Assembly: GCF_026184235.1 (NCBI RefSeq)
Contig: NZ_CP110806.1
Span: 1,240,001 to 1,304,000 of the forward strand
DNA: 64,000 nucleotides
Direction: 5' to 3'
DNA from: Cellulomonas sp. S1-8
GTDB lineage: Bacteria > Actinomycetota > Actinomycetes > Actinomycetales > Cellulomonadaceae
The notes below the pieces were generated by a model that was not told the DNA's origin, did not search any database, and saw nothing but the letters and a program-made list of their open reading frames with translations. Both the position numbers and the translations under genes were made by a program. Positions 19,571 through 31,435 of the stretch are shown here, one piece after another. How positions within the stretch are numbered: position 1 is the first letter of the stretch; every line of letters starts with the position of its first letter.

Positions 19571-20356
19571 TCAGAAGGCGCGCGTGATCATCGCGCGCTT
19601 GACCTCTTGGATCGCCTTCGTCACCTCGATGCCACGCGGGCACGCCTCGGTGCAGTTGAAGGTCGTGCGGCAGCGCCACACGCCCTCCTTGTCGTTGAGG
19701 ATCTCGAGGCGCTGCGTCCCGCCCTCGTCGCGGCTGTCGAAGATGAAGCGGTGCGCGTTGACGATCGCGGCGGGACCGAAGTACTGGCCATCGGTCCAGA
19801 ACACGGGGCACGACGACGTGCACGCGGCGCACAGGATGCACTTGGTGGTGTCGTCGTAGCGCTCGCGCTGCTCGGGGGACTGCAGGCGCTCCTTGGTGGG
19901 CTCCGTGCCCGTCGTCACGAGGAACGGCATGATCTCGCGGTAGGAGGCGAAGAACGGCTCCATGTCGACCACGAGGTCCTTGACCACGGGCAGGCCCTTG
20001 ATCGGCTCGATCGTGATCGGCTTGCTCGGGTCGAGGTCCTTGAGCAGGGCCTTGCACGCGAGGCGGTTGCGGCCGTTGATGCGCATCGCGTCGGACCCGC
20101 AGATGCCGTGCGCGCACGACCGGCGGAACGTCAGCGAGCCGTCCATCTCCCACTTGATCTTGTGCAGCGCGTCCAGCACGCGGTCCGTGCCGTGGACCTC
20201 GACCGTGAACTCGTCCCAGCGCGGCTCGGCCTCGAAGGGTGCCCCGAAGGCGGGCATGTCCTCGTCCGCCGGCAGGAACCGCCGGATCTTCAGCGTGACC
20301 TGGAAGGACGGCACGGCGCCGACCTCGGCTGCGGGGGACTCCACGGTGGCGGTCAT
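19571..20356 (-). CDS. sdhB: Succinate dehydrogenase iron-sulfur subunit
   Basis: A 261-residue subunit carrying the [2Fe-2S], [4Fe-4S] and [3Fe-4S] clusters that move electrons from FAD to quinone. The plant-type ferredoxin motif is RRSCAHGICGSDAM with the distant cysteine in NRLACKA. The bacterial ferredoxin motifs are CILCAACTSSCP and CTEACPRGI. The ATG start shares one base with the sdhA stop (TGATG), so translation is coupled. Length is typical. It completes the TCA-cycle complex II operon in the order C-D-A-B. Confidence 0.97.
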   Translation of the reverse strand: MTATVESPAAEVGAVPSFQVTLKIRRFLPADEDMPAFGAPFEAEPRWDEFTVEVHGTDRVLDALHKIKWEMDGSLTFRRSCAHGICGSDAMRINGRNRLACKALLKDLDPSKPITIEPIKGLPVVKDLVVDMEPFFASYREIMPFLVTTGTEPTKERLQSPEQRERYDDTTKCILCAACTSSCPVFWTDGQYFGPAAIVNAHRFIFDSRDEGGTQRLEILNDKEGVWRCRTTFNCTEACPRGIEVTKAIQEVKRAMITRAF

Positions 20357-22176
20357 CAGTACTTGCGCTCCATCGGCTGGTAGCGGGTGACGGTCACGGG
20401 CTTGGCACCCAGGACGAGCCGGTAGTCGTCGAACTCCTCGGACCGGGTGAACGCGCCGGCGGCGGGGACCGTGGTCGTCAGCGGGCGGCGGTAGGCCATC
20501 GTGTGCTGCATGAACCGCTGGTCGTCGCGGTCCGGGAAGTCCTCCCGGAAGTGCCCGCCGCGGGACTCCTCGCGGTTGAGCGCACCGACCACGACCGTCT
20601 CGGCGATGTCGAGCAGGAAGCCCAGCTCGACCGCCTCCAGCAGGTCCGTGTTGAACGTGCGGGTCTTGTCCTGCACCGAGACGGCCCGGTACCGGGCGCG
20701 CAGCGCCTTGAGGTCGGCGAGCGCCTGCGTGAGGGACTCCGCGGTGCGGAAGACCTGCGCGTTCGCGTCCATCGTCTCCTGCAGGGCGCGCCGGATGTCG
20801 GAGACCCGCTCGCCGTCGGCACGCGTGCGGATGGTCTCGAGGTCCGACTCGACGCGCGTCGCCGGGCTCTCGGGCAGGTCGACGTACTCGATGGTCGCCG
20901 CGTACGCCGCGGCCGCCCTGCCGGCCCGCTTGCCGAACACGTTGATGTCGAGCAGCGAGTTGGTGCCCAGGCGGTTCGACCCGTGCACCGAGACGCACGC
21001 GACCTCGCCCGCGGCGTACAGGCCCTTGATGACGTCGGTCGCGTTGCGCAGGACCTCGCCCTCGATGTTCGTGGGGATGCCGCCCATCGCGTAGTGCGCC
21101 GTCGGGTACACGGGCACGGGCTCGGTGTACGGCTCGATGCCGAGGTAGGTGCGCGCGAACTCCGTGATGTCGGGCAGCTTGGCGTCGATGTGCGCCGGCT
21201 CGAGGTGCGTGAGGTCGAGCAGCACGTAGTCCTTGTTGGGGCCGGCGCCGCGGCCCTCGCGCACCTCGTTGGCCATCGACCGCGCGACGATGTCGCGCGG
21301 GGCGAGGTCCTTGATGGTGGGGGCGTAGCGCTCCATGAAGCGCTCGCCCTCGGAGTTGCGCAGGATGCCGCCCTCGCCGCGCGCGGCCTCCGAGAGCAGG
21401 ATGCCCAGGCCCGCGAGGCCGGTCGGGTGGAACTGGAAGAACTCCATGTCCTCCAACGGGATGCCGCGGCGGTAGGCCAGCGCCATGCCGTCGCCCGTGA
21501 GGGTGTGGGCGTTGGACGTCGTCTTGTAGATCTTGCCCGCACCACCCGTGGCGAACACGACGGACTTGGCCTGGAAGACGTGGATCTCGCCCGTGGCCAG
21601 GTCGTACGCGACGACGCCCGTCGCGTTGACCTCCTCGCCGTCCGGCACCTCGCCCGCGGCGAGGTCGTGGTCGACCAGCAGGTCCAGGACGTAGAACTCG
21701 TTGAAGAACTCGACGTCGTTCTTGACGCACTGCTGGTACAGGGTCTGCAGGATCATGTGGCCCGTGCGGTCCGCGGCGTAGCAGGACCGGCGCACGGCGG
21801 CCTCGCCGTGGTTGCGGGTGTGCCCGCCGAAGCGACGCTGGTCGATGCGGCCCTCGGGCGTGCGGTTGAACGGCAGGCCCATCTTCTCCAGGTCGAGCAC
21901 CGCGTCGATGGCCTCCTTGGCCATCACCTCGGCGGCGTCCTGGTCGACCAGGTAGTCACCGCCCTTGACGGTGTCGAACGTGTGCCACTCCCAGTTGTCC
22001 TCCTCGACGTTGGCCAGGGCGGCGCACATGCCGCCCTGCGCCGCACCGGTGTGGGAGCGCGTGGGGTAGAGCTTGGAGATGACGGCCGTGCGCACACGCG
22101 TCGAGGACTCGAGCGCCGCGCGCATCCCGGCGCCGCCCGCGCCGACGATGACGACGTCGTACTGGTGGGTCTGCAT
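20356..22176 (-). CDS. sdhA: Succinate dehydrogenase flavoprotein subunit
   Basis: A 606-residue catalytic subunit oxidising succinate to fumarate. The FAD fold begins [15 protein letters not shown]. The covalent FAD-histidine region reads [18 protein letters not shown]. Substrate and active-site parts include [34 protein letters not shown] and [11 protein letters not shown]. All are intact. It lies 39 bp downstream of sdhD and overlaps sdhB by one base. The length is normal for SdhA of the succinate dehydrogenase type. Together with SdhB it forms the soluble arm held to the membrane by SdhC and SdhD. Confidence 0.98.
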   Translation of the reverse strand: MQTHQYDVVIVGAGGAGMRAALESSTRVRTAVISKLYPTRSHTGAAQGGMCAALANVEEDNWEWHTFDTVKGGDYLVDQDAAEVMAKEAIDAVLDLEKMGLPFNRTPEGRIDQRRFGGHTRNHGEAAVRRSCYAADRTGHMILQTLYQQCVKNDVEFFNEFYVLDLLVDHDLAAGEVPDGEEVNATGVVAYDLATGEIHVFQAKSVVFATGGAGKIYKTTSNAHTLTGDGMALAYRRGIPLEDMEFFQFHPTGLAGLGILLSEAARGEGGILRNSEGERFMERYAPTIKDLAPRDIVARSMANEVREGRGAGPNKDYVLLDLTHLEPAHIDAKLPDITEFARTYLGIEPYTEPVPVYPTAHYAMGGIPTNIEGEVLRNATDVIKGLYAAGEVACVSVHGSNRLGTNSLLDINVFGKRAGRAAAAYAATIEYVDLPESPATRVESDLETIRTRADGERVSDIRRALQETMDANAQVFRTAESLTQALADLKALRARYRAVSVQDKTRTFNTDLLEAVELGFLLDIAETVVVGALNREESRGGHFREDFPDRDDQRFMQHTMAYRRPLTTTVPAAGAFTRSEEFDDYRLVLGAKPVTVTRYQPMERKY

Positions 22177-22215
22177 CGGCTGCGAGGCCTTCCTTGCTGG
22201 GGGGCGTCCGGTGGG

Positions 22216-22674
22216 TCAGGCCGTGCAGAACGACGGCAGGAGGTCCGCCGGGCTGTTCGGGGGGCACGGGTCGAACGTGAAGATCACGAGGGTCCCGAGA
22301 GTGATCACCAGGACCGTGGCCGCGTACAGCGCGACCTTGAGCACCAGGCGGGTGGTGTCCTTCTCGGCGTAGTCGTTGATGATCGTCCGCATGCCGTTGG
22401 TGCCGTGCAGCATCGCCAGCCAGAGCATCAGCAGGTCCCAGACCTGCCAGAACGGCGAGGCCCACTTGCCGGCGACGAACCCGAAGTCGATCGCGCTGAT
22501 GCCCTCGCCGACCATGAGGTTGACGAACAGGTGGCCGAAGATCAGCACGATCAGGATGACGCCCGAGCCGCGCATGAAGACCCAGCCGTACAGCTCGAAG
22601 TTGCCGCGCGTGGTGCGCCGCGACGGGCCGGGGCGCGAGGCGCGCGGGGCCTTGGGATCGGCGATGGTGCTCAT
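22216..22674 (-). CDS. sdhD: Succinate dehydrogenase membrane anchor subunit
   Basis: A 152-residue protein with three membrane helices: about 40-62 ([18 protein letters not shown]), 78-100 ([18 protein letters not shown]) and 115-140 ([20 protein letters not shown]). GHLFVN and LHGTNG histidines are placed as in haem- or quinone-binding anchors. The ATG overlaps the sdhC stop by one base (TGATG). A basic, proline-rich N-terminus stays in the cytoplasm. Confidence 0.92.
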   Translation of the reverse strand: MSTIADPKAPRASRPGPSRRTTRGNFELYGWVFMRGSGVILIVLIFGHLFVNLMVGEGISAIDFGFVAGKWASPFWQVWDLLMLWLAMLHGTNGMRTIINDYAEKDTTRLVLKVALYAATVLVITLGTLVIFTFDPCPPNSPADLLPSFCTA

Positions 22675-23072
22675 CAGTGCCCCCCGAAGACGTTCATCAG
22701 GTGGCGCGGCAGGAAGCCCGCCATCGTCACGGCGACCAGGCCGAGGACGACCCAGAGCATGACCCGCTGGTACCGCGGTCCCTTGGCCCAGAAGTCCACG
22801 AGGATGATGCGCACGCCGTTGAAGGCGTGGAAGGCGATCGCGAGGACCAGACCGGCCTCGCCCAGACCCATGATGGGGTTCTTGTACGTGCCGATCACGT
22901 CGTTGTAGGCCTCGGGGGAGACCCGCACCAGCGCCGTGTCGAGCACGTGCACGAGCAGGAAGAAGAAGATCGCGAACCCGGTGATGCGGTGGGCGACCCA
23001 CGACCACATGCCTTCGCGCCCGCGGTAGAGCGTTCCGGCCGGCCGCGTTGGCGCGGTGGGCGCTGAGGACAC
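22674..23072 (-). CDS. sdhC: Succinate dehydrogenase cytochrome b556 subunit
   Basis: A 132-residue membrane subunit with three helices. TLYRGREGMWSWVAHRITG is the family signature before helix 1; FFFLLVHVLDTALVR has the probable haem-ligand histidine; AIAFHAFNGVRIILVD is helix 2. The GTG at 23072 was chosen because AGGAGG (23087-23082) lies 9 nt upstream; an upstream ATG at 23099 has no such site. A -10 element at 23138-23133 puts the transcript start about 55 nt upstream. First gene of sdhCDAB plus a phosphotransferase. Confidence 0.93.
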   Translation of the reverse strand: MSSAPTAPTRPAGTLYRGREGMWSWVAHRITGFAIFFFLLVHVLDTALVRVSPEAYNDVIGTYKNPIMGLGEAGLVLAIAFHAFNGVRIILVDFWAKGPRYQRVMLWVVLGLVAVTMAGFLPRHLMNVFGGH

Positions 23073-23132
23073 GGTGGGGGGCCTCCTGTGGCGAGTTCGC
23101 ATGCGGACGGCGTTGTCCTGGACGTTCCCCAC

Positions 23133-23138
23133 ACTGTA
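23133..23138 (-). promoter_or_regulatory. Predicted -10 element of the sdh operon
   Basis: TACAGT on the minus strand (23138-23133). The start would be near 23126 with a leader of about 55 nt before the sdhC GTG. No convincing -35 is seen, which fits an activator-dependent promoter. Confidence 0.45.
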
Positions 23139-23197
23139 ATGACCCCGCGACCCGACGGCCGCCCGCCGGTGGGCCCCGGGTCGCACCAGCCTGGGTT

Positions 23198-23213
23198 TGT
23201 GACCAACCCCACA
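23198..23213. promoter_or_regulatory. CRP/GlxR-like site between sdhC and manC
   Basis: TGTGACCAACCCCACA keeps 9 of the 10 half-site bases of TGTGA-N6-TCACA. It is centred about 80 bp upstream of the predicted sdh start, a distance used by activators. It could also affect the divergent manC promoter about 95 bp away. Confidence 0.4.
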
Positions 23214-23298
23214 GGCCCCGGGGGTGCCGCGGGGACCTCCGTCCCCCGCGCCCCCTTCGCGTCCGGTGGTTCGGACGGGACGGGGCGGGGTCGGCCGC

Positions 23299-23304
23299 TA
23301 CCGT
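23299..23304 (+). promoter_or_regulatory. -10 element of manC (leaderless)
   Basis: TACCGT ends 6 nt before the ATG at 23311. Confidence 0.5.
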
Positions 23305-23310
23305 TGCCGC

Positions 23311-24450
23311 ATGCCGGACGCGCCGATCCATGACTTCCACGCCGTCGTGCCCGCGGGAGGCGCCGGGACGCGCCTGTGGCCGCTGTCGCGCGCCGGGCAC
23401 CCCAAGTTCCTGCTGGACCTCACGGGAGCGGGCCGCACGCTGCTGCAGGGCACGGTGGACCGGCTGCTGCCGCTCACCGGCCCGGGCCACGTCCTGGTCG
23501 TGACGGGCACGCGCCACGCGGCCGCGGTGGCCGCGCAGCTGCCCGAGCTCGGCCCCGAGCACGTGCTCGCGGAGCCCAGCCCGCGCGACTCGATGGCGGC
23601 GATCGGCCTGGCGGCGGCGGTCCTCGCCGAGCGCCACGGGCCCGACGTCGTCCTCGGGTCGTTCGCGGCCGACCACGTCATCACCGGGCTGCCGCAGTTC
23701 GAGGCGACGATCCGCGAGGCCGTCGCGGCGGCGCGCACCGGCGTCGTCGTCACCGTCGGCATCCGCGCGACGGAGCCGTCGACCGCGTTCGGCTACGTGC
23801 GCAGCGGTGACCCGCTGGGCGCACAGGGTGCACCTCACGCCCACCGCGTCGTCGGCTTCACCGAGAAGCCCGACGCGCAGACCGCGGCCGAGTACCTCGC
23901 AACCGGCCGGTACAGCTGGAACGCCGGGATGTTCGTCGTCCGCGTCGGTGTGCTGCTCGACCACCTGGCCGCGCAGCTCCCGACGCTGCACGACGGCCTG
24001 CGGACCATCGCCGCCGCCTGGGACACCGCCGACCGGGACGCACGGCTGGCCGACACCTGGCCGGGCCTGACGAAGATCGCGATCGACCACGCGATCGCCG
24101 AGCCGGTGGCGGCCGCCGGGGGCGTCGCGGTCGTGCCGGGCACGTTCGGGTGGGACGACGTCGGCGACTTCGCGTCGCTCGGCACGCTGCTGGCTGCGGC
24201 TGCGGCTGCCGGCGGAGACGGCGACGGCGACGGCGACGCGACGCTGGGCGACGCGGCGCACGTGCTGCGGATCGACGCCGACGGGGCGGTCGTCGTCACC
24301 GGCGGTCGCACGGTGAGCGTCGTCGGCGTGCCCGACGCGGTCGTCGTCGACACCCCCGACGCGCTGCTCGTCACGACGCGCGCGCACGCGCAGCAGGTCA
24401 AGCAGGCCGTCGACGCGTGGCGCGAGCGCGGGCGCGACGACCTGCTCTGA
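23311..24450 (+). CDS. manC: Mannose-1-phosphate guanylyltransferase
   Basis: A 379-residue nucleotidyltransferase making GDP-mannose from GTP and mannose-1-phosphate. The N-terminal signature is VVPAGGAGTRLWPLSRAGHP followed by KFLLDL. Other marks are AEPSPRDSMAAI, FAADHVI, VGFTEKPD, YSWNAGMFVVR and FGWDDVGD. The C-terminal isomerase domain of bifunctional ManC/AlgA enzymes is absent, so this is the monofunctional form. A run of Ala, Gly and Asp (GGDGDGDGDA) forms a variable loop near residue 305. GDP-mannose feeds glycolipid and glycoprotein synthesis; a phosphomannomutase-like gene lies at 38-40 kb. The ATG at 23311 is supported by the leaderless -10. Confidence 0.93.
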   Translation: MPDAPIHDFHAVVPAGGAGTRLWPLSRAGHPKFLLDLTGAGRTLLQGTVDRLLPLTGPGHVLVVTGTRHAAAVAAQLPELGPEHVLAEPSPRDSMAAIGLAAAVLAERHGPDVVLGSFAADHVITGLPQFEATIREAVAAARTGVVVTVGIRATEPSTAFGYVRSGDPLGAQGAPHAHRVVGFTEKPDAQTAAEYLATGRYSWNAGMFVVRVGVLLDHLAAQLPTLHDGLRTIAAAWDTADRDARLADTWPGLTKIAIDHAIAEPVAAAGGVAVVPGTFGWDDVGDFASLGTLLAAAAAAGGDGDGDGDATLGDAAHVLRIDADGAVVVTGGRTVSVVGVPDAVVVDTPDALLVTTRAHAQQVKQAVDAWRERGRDDLL

Positions 24451-24505
24451 CCGTGCGCCCGTGGTGCTCCCGCGGGCGCCAGCGGGCCCCGGGGTGCCAC
24501 GGCGA

Positions 24506-24511
24506 TACCCT
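24506..24511 (+). promoter_or_regulatory. -10 element of the M20 amidohydrolase gene
   Basis: TACCCT ends 6 nt before the GTG at 24518; leaderless geometry. Confidence 0.5.
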
Positions 24512-24517
24512 CGGACC

Positions 24518-25804
24518 GTGCCCACCCCTGCCGTCGACCACCCCACCGTGCCCGTTGCCGCGCAGGACGTCCCCGCGCTGCGCACCCTCGCCCCCGGGCC
24601 GACCGACCCGGTGGCGCGCGCGCTGGCGGCCACGCTCGACGAGCTGCGGGCCGAGCTGGTGGCGATCAGACGCGACCTGCACGCGCACCCCGAGCTGGGG
24701 CGGACCGAGGAGCGCACGACGCGCGTCGTCGCCGAGCGGCTGCGCGCGGCCGGCCTGACGCCGCACCTGCTCCCCGGGACGGGCCTGTGGTGCGACATCG
24801 GCCCCACGGTCGTCGCGACGGGCGCGCGCCGCATCGCGCTGCGGGCCGACCTCGACGGCCTCCCGCTCCCGGACACCTGCGGCCTGCCGTGGGCGTCGGT
24901 GCACCGCGGGATCACCCATGCGTGCGGGCACGACGTCCACACCACGGCGGTGCTCGGCGCCGGGCTCGCGCTGGCGCGGCTCGCCGCGGCCGACGGGCTC
25001 GACGTGGGGGTGCGCCTCATCTTCCAGCCGGCCGAGGAGGTGCAGCCCGGCGGCGCGATCGACGTCGTCAACGAGGGCGGCCTGGACGGTGTCGGGGAGA
25101 TCTTCTCCGTGCACTGCGACCCGAAGCTCGACGTCGGGCTGGTGGGGACGCGGATCGGGCCGATCACGTCGGCGTCGGACGAGGTCACCGTCACGGTCAC
25201 GGGGAGGGGCGGCCACACGTCCCGGCCGCACCTCACCGGCGACGTCGTGTTCGCCCTCGGCCAGGTCATCACGCAGGTGCCCGCGGTGCTGGGCCGCCGG
25301 CTGGACCCGCGATCGGGCGTGAACCTCACGTGGGGTGCGGTGCGGGCCGGGACGGTGCACAACGCGATCCCGGCGACGGGCACGGTCATGGGCACGCTGC
25401 GGTGCCTGGACGTGCGCGCGTGGGAGCGGGCGTCGGCGGTGTTCGAGCAGGCGGTGGAGTCCGTCGTCGCACCGCTCGGCGTGGAGGTCGAGGTCAAGCA
25501 CCAGCGCGGCGTGCCGCCGGTGGAGAACCGCGCCGAGAGCACGGAGGTGCTGGAGGCGGCCGCCCACGACGTGCTGGGGCCGCAGTCCGTGCGGCTGACC
25601 GAGCAGTCGCTGGGCGGCGAGGACTTCGCCTGGTACCTGACCAAGGTGCCCGGTGCCATGGCCCGGCTGGGCACGCGCATGCCGGGCGGGCACACGTTCG
25701 ACATCCACCAGGGCGACCTGCAGGTGGACGAGCGGGCGATCGAGGCAGGGGCGCTGCTGCTCGCCCGTGCCGCCCACCTGGCGGGTCGACGCGCGGTCTC
25801 CTAG
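24518..25804 (+). CDS. M20D-family amidohydrolase
   Basis: A 428-residue metal-dependent hydrolase of the IAA-amino acid/hippurate hydrolase group. Motifs are RRDLHAHPELG, ALRADLDGLPLPD, THACGHDVHTTAVLG (metal-binding Cys and His residues), FQPAEEVQPGGA (catalytic glutamate) and the GGHTSRPH lid motif. LGGEDFAWY near the end holds another metal ligand region. Such enzymes cleave N-acyl or N-amidinyl amino acids; the precise substrate is not predictable. The GTG at 24518 lies 6 nt after a -10 hexamer. It is a single-gene unit between manC and the nucleoside operon. Confidence 0.88.
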   Translation: MPTPAVDHPTVPVAAQDVPALRTLAPGPTDPVARALAATLDELRAELVAIRRDLHAHPELGRTEERTTRVVAERLRAAGLTPHLLPGTGLWCDIGPTVVATGARRIALRADLDGLPLPDTCGLPWASVHRGITHACGHDVHTTAVLGAGLALARLAAADGLDVGVRLIFQPAEEVQPGGAIDVVNEGGLDGVGEIFSVHCDPKLDVGLVGTRIGPITSASDEVTVTVTGRGGHTSRPHLTGDVVFALGQVITQVPAVLGRRLDPRSGVNLTWGAVRAGTVHNAIPATGTVMGTLRCLDVRAWERASAVFEQAVESVVAPLGVEVEVKHQRGVPPVENRAESTEVLEAAAHDVLGPQSVRLTEQSLGGEDFAWYLTKVPGAMARLGTRMPGGHTFDIHQGDLQVDERAIEAGALLLARAAHLAGRRAVS

Positions 25805-25913
25805 GGCGTCTCGCCCCTCGGACAACGCGACCGAAGGTCGGGACGAGGTTGCGAATTCATCACGGAACCTGCGCGGATACCCAGCGGTAACAACGCCGTG
25901 ACGTGCGGGTGCC

Positions 25914-25919
25914 TAGTGT
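25914..25919 (+). promoter_or_regulatory. Predicted -10 element of the nucleoside operon
   Basis: TAGTGT at 25914-25919 would start transcription near 25926, giving a leader of about 100 nt rich in GC stems. No clear -35 is visible. The 221-bp interval from 25805 to 26025 holds nothing else that I can identify. Confidence 0.35.
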
Positions 25920-26025
25920 CCGAGGTGATCAAGCCGACCGGTCCCGGACCTCGGCGGTGCGACGGTGCGCCGTCCGTGACCCGGGACGACCGTGCGGCGC
26001 GACGTCGAGACGCAGGAGAACCGCC

Positions 26026-27132
26026 GTGAAGAAGAACATTCGAGTGGCCGCACTGGGTGGGGCGGTCGCCCTCGCGCTCGCGGCGTGCGGCAGTGCGCCC
26101 GAGGCCGAGCCGGCAGCCGGGGGCGACGAGAGCGCAGCAGCCAGCGACTTCAAGGCGTGCGTCGTCTCGGACGCCGGTGGCTTCGACGACAAGAGCTTCA
26201 ACCAGCTCAGCTACGAGGGCACCAAGGAGGCGGCCGAGGAGCTCGGCGCCGGCTTCGCCGAGGTGCAGTCGGACTCGGAGGCGGACTTCGCGACGAACCT
26301 CGAGAGCCTCGTGGCCGAGAGCTGCAACGCGATCGTCTCCGTCGGCTTCGCCCTGTCGGCCGCCACGGTCGAGTCGGCCACCGCCAACTCGGAGATCGAC
26401 TACATCCTCGTCGACGACGCCGCTGACGCGGAGTTCGACGGGACGACGGACGCCGAGAACATCAAGCCGCTGCTGTACGACACGGCGCAGGCCGCGTTCC
26501 TCGCCGGCTACCTGTCGGCCGGCTACTCGGCCACGAGCGGCGTCAACAAGGTCGGCACGTACGGCGGCGAGCCGTACCCCACCGTCACGATCTTCATGGA
26601 CGGTTTCAAGCAGGGCGTCGAGTACTACAACGAGGTCAAGGGCGCGGCCGTCCAGGTCGTGGGCTACGAGGGCGGCGACAAGGGCTCCTTCACGGGCGGC
26701 TTCGCGGCGAACGACCAGGCCAAGCAGGTCGCGGCGGGCATCATCGACCAGGGCGTCGACGTCATCCTGCCCGTCGGTGGTCCGATCTACCAGTCCGCCA
26801 TGGACGCCATCGCCGACTCCGGCCGTGAGGGCATCGCGCTCATCGGGACCGACGCCGACCTCTTCGAGTCGGACCCCTCGACGCAGGACCTCGTGCTGAC
26901 GTCGATCCTCAAGAACATGAAGCTCTCGACGTTCGACGCCGTGACGGCATCGGGCAACGGCGAGTTCGACCCCACGACCTACGTGGGCACGCTGGAGAAC
27001 GACGGCGTCGGCATCGCGCCGCTGCACAACTTCGAGTCGAAGGTCTCCCCGGAGCTCGTCGCCGAGGTCGAGGCGCTCCAGCAGCAGATCATCGACGGCG
27101 AGATCACGGTCACCTCGTACCTCAACCAGTGA
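26026..27132 (+). CDS. BMP/PnrA-family nucleoside-binding lipoprotein
   Basis: A 368-residue solute-binding lipoprotein. The signal peptide ends at the lipobox LALAAC with lipid-modified C21. The mature protein has the BMP core: VVSDAGGFDDKSFNQLSYEG, SVGFALSAATVESA, YILVDDAAD, FLAGYLSAGYS and VILPVGGPIYQS. Studied homologues (PnrA of Treponema, BmpDEFG of Streptococcus) bind purine or other nucleosides. The GTG at 26026 has AGGAGA upstream and gives a normal signal peptide. ABC ATPase, two permeases and four salvage enzymes follow, which strongly supports nucleoside uptake. A hairpin lies between this gene and the ATPase gene. Confidence 0.93.
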   Translation: MKKNIRVAALGGAVALALAACGSAPEAEPAAGGDESAAASDFKACVVSDAGGFDDKSFNQLSYEGTKEAAEELGAGFAEVQSDSEADFATNLESLVAESCNAIVSVGFALSAATVESATANSEIDYILVDDAADAEFDGTTDAENIKPLLYDTAQAAFLAGYLSAGYSATSGVNKVGTYGGEPYPTVTIFMDGFKQGVEYYNEVKGAAVQVVGYEGGDKGSFTGGFAANDQAKQVAAGIIDQGVDVILPVGGPIYQSAMDAIADSGREGIALIGTDADLFESDPSTQDLVLTSILKNMKLSTFDAVTASGNGEFDPTTYVGTLENDGVGIAPLHNFESKVSPELVAEVEALQQQIIDGEITVTSYLNQ

Positions 27133-27156
27133 GCGTGAGCTCGTCCGCATGACACG

Positions 27157-27194
27157 ACGCCCCGGGCGCGCCGGCAACGGCTCACCCGGGGCGT
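27157..27194 (+). terminator. Hairpin between the lipoprotein and ATPase genes
   Basis: ACGCCCCGGG (27157-27166) pairs perfectly with CCCGGGGCGT (27185-27194) around an 18-nt loop. Inside an operon it could act as a partial terminator or an mRNA stabiliser that favours the lipoprotein over the transporter. Confidence 0.5.
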
Positions 27195-27295
27195 CCGCGT
27201 GCGACGATCGCACGGTCGGGCCAGCACGCACCCGGCACTCCACCTGGCACGTCCCGCAGTCCTGAGCCGCACGTCCCGACCCGAGGAACCCGCCC

Positions 27296-30125
<2,830 letters not shown>

Positions 30126-30129
<4 letters not shown>

Positions 30130-31421
30130 CCGCGACGACGGCGGACCGCGTGCCCGCACCCGACGAGGTCGTCGAGCCGCGTCAGGTGACGGTGGTCTCG
30201 CGCAAGGTACCGGTCCTGCTCGCGGTGGTCACCGCGCTGTTCGCGCTGCTGCTCGGCCTGCGCCCCCGCGAGGGGGACGCACGGTTCCGCCTCGCGACCC
30301 CGAGCGACGTGGTGACCCTGCCCGACCTCGTGGTGCCCGGCACGGCCGCAGGGTGGGTCTGCGCTGCGGTCATGGCGTTGCTCACCGTGCTGGCGTTCGT
30401 GCGCGTGGGTCGGCGGCGCCGGGTCCCCTCGTGGGTGGCGATGGCCTTCGCGGTGGCATTCCTCGTCGGCTTCCTCGCGTGGGCGGCCGCCGGCAGCCCG
30501 AGCGACATCCCTGCGGTCCGCGTCGTCGGCGGCTCGGTGCTGCTGGCCGTGCCGATCGTCTTCGGTGCGCTGGGCGGGGTCATCGGCGAGCGCGCCGGTG
30601 TCGTCAACATCGCGATCGAGGGGCAGCTCCTCGCGGGCGCGTTCTGCGCGGCGGTGGCCGGCTCGGTCACGGGCAGCCCGTGGGTCGGCCTGCTCGCGGC
30701 GGTCGTCGCGGGCGTGCTCGTCGGCGCGGTCCTCGGCGTCTTCACGATCACCTACAAGGTCAACCAGGTCATCGTCGGCGTCGTGCTCAACGTGCTCGTC
30801 ATCGGCCTGACGAGCTTCCTGTACTCGCAGGTCCTGGTGCCGAACGCCGAGCTCAACAGCACGACGCGGTTCTCCAACATCGCGATCCCCGGGCTGTCCC
30901 AGATCCCGGTGATCGGCCCGTCGCTGTTCAACCAGACGGTCGTCGTCTACCTCATGTACCTGGCCGTGCCGGGCGTGTGGTTCGCGCTGTACCGCACGCG
31001 CTGGGGCCTGCGGCTGCGCGCGGTCGGCGAGCACCCGAAGGCCGCGGACACGGTCGGCATCAAGGTCGAGCGCACGCGCTACCGGGCGCTCCTGGTGGCC
31101 GGTGCGATCGCAGGCGTCGGCGGCGCGTTCTACACCGTCGTGTCGGTGTCCGCCTTCGGCAAGGAGATGACCGCCGGCGCGGGCTTCATCGCGCTCGCCG
31201 CCGTCATCTTCGGCAAGTGGGACCCCGTCAAGGCGGCGCTCGCGGCCCTGCTGTTCGGCTTCGCCTCGAACCTCGAGGGCGCCCTGAGCATCGTCGGCGC
31301 CCCCGTGCCGAGCCAGTTCATGCTCATGCTGCCGTACGTCGTGACGATCCTGGCGGTCGCCGGACTCGTCGGACGCTCGCGCGCCCCGGCGGCGTCGGGC
31401 GAGCCGTACGTCAAGGAGTGA
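30126..31421 (+). CDS. Nucleoside ABC transporter permease 2
   Basis: A 431-residue permease of the same family. It has FGALGGVIGERAGVVNIAIEG, FTITYKVNQVIVGVVLNVL and LRAVGEHPKAADTVGIKV, matching the YufQ/NupC-type second permease. It has about ten membrane segments. The GTG overlaps permease 1 by 4 bp. Sequence similarity to permease 1 is low but the motif order is the same, as expected for a heterodimeric pore. The cytidine deaminase gene follows 14 bp later. Confidence 0.92.
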
Positions 31422-31435
31422 CCCGAGGAGTGGAC

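Noticed and set aside
22216..25704. A 1162-codon frame on the minus strand through manC and the M20 gene
   Set aside because: Only its last part (sdhD) is real. The rest is antisense to two well-supported genes and has no domain.
24518..25804. A second dapE
   Set aside because: Both are M20 enzymes, but this one has the CGHDVHT motif and lid of the amidohydrolase (M20D) group. dapE is clear at 5.9 kb.
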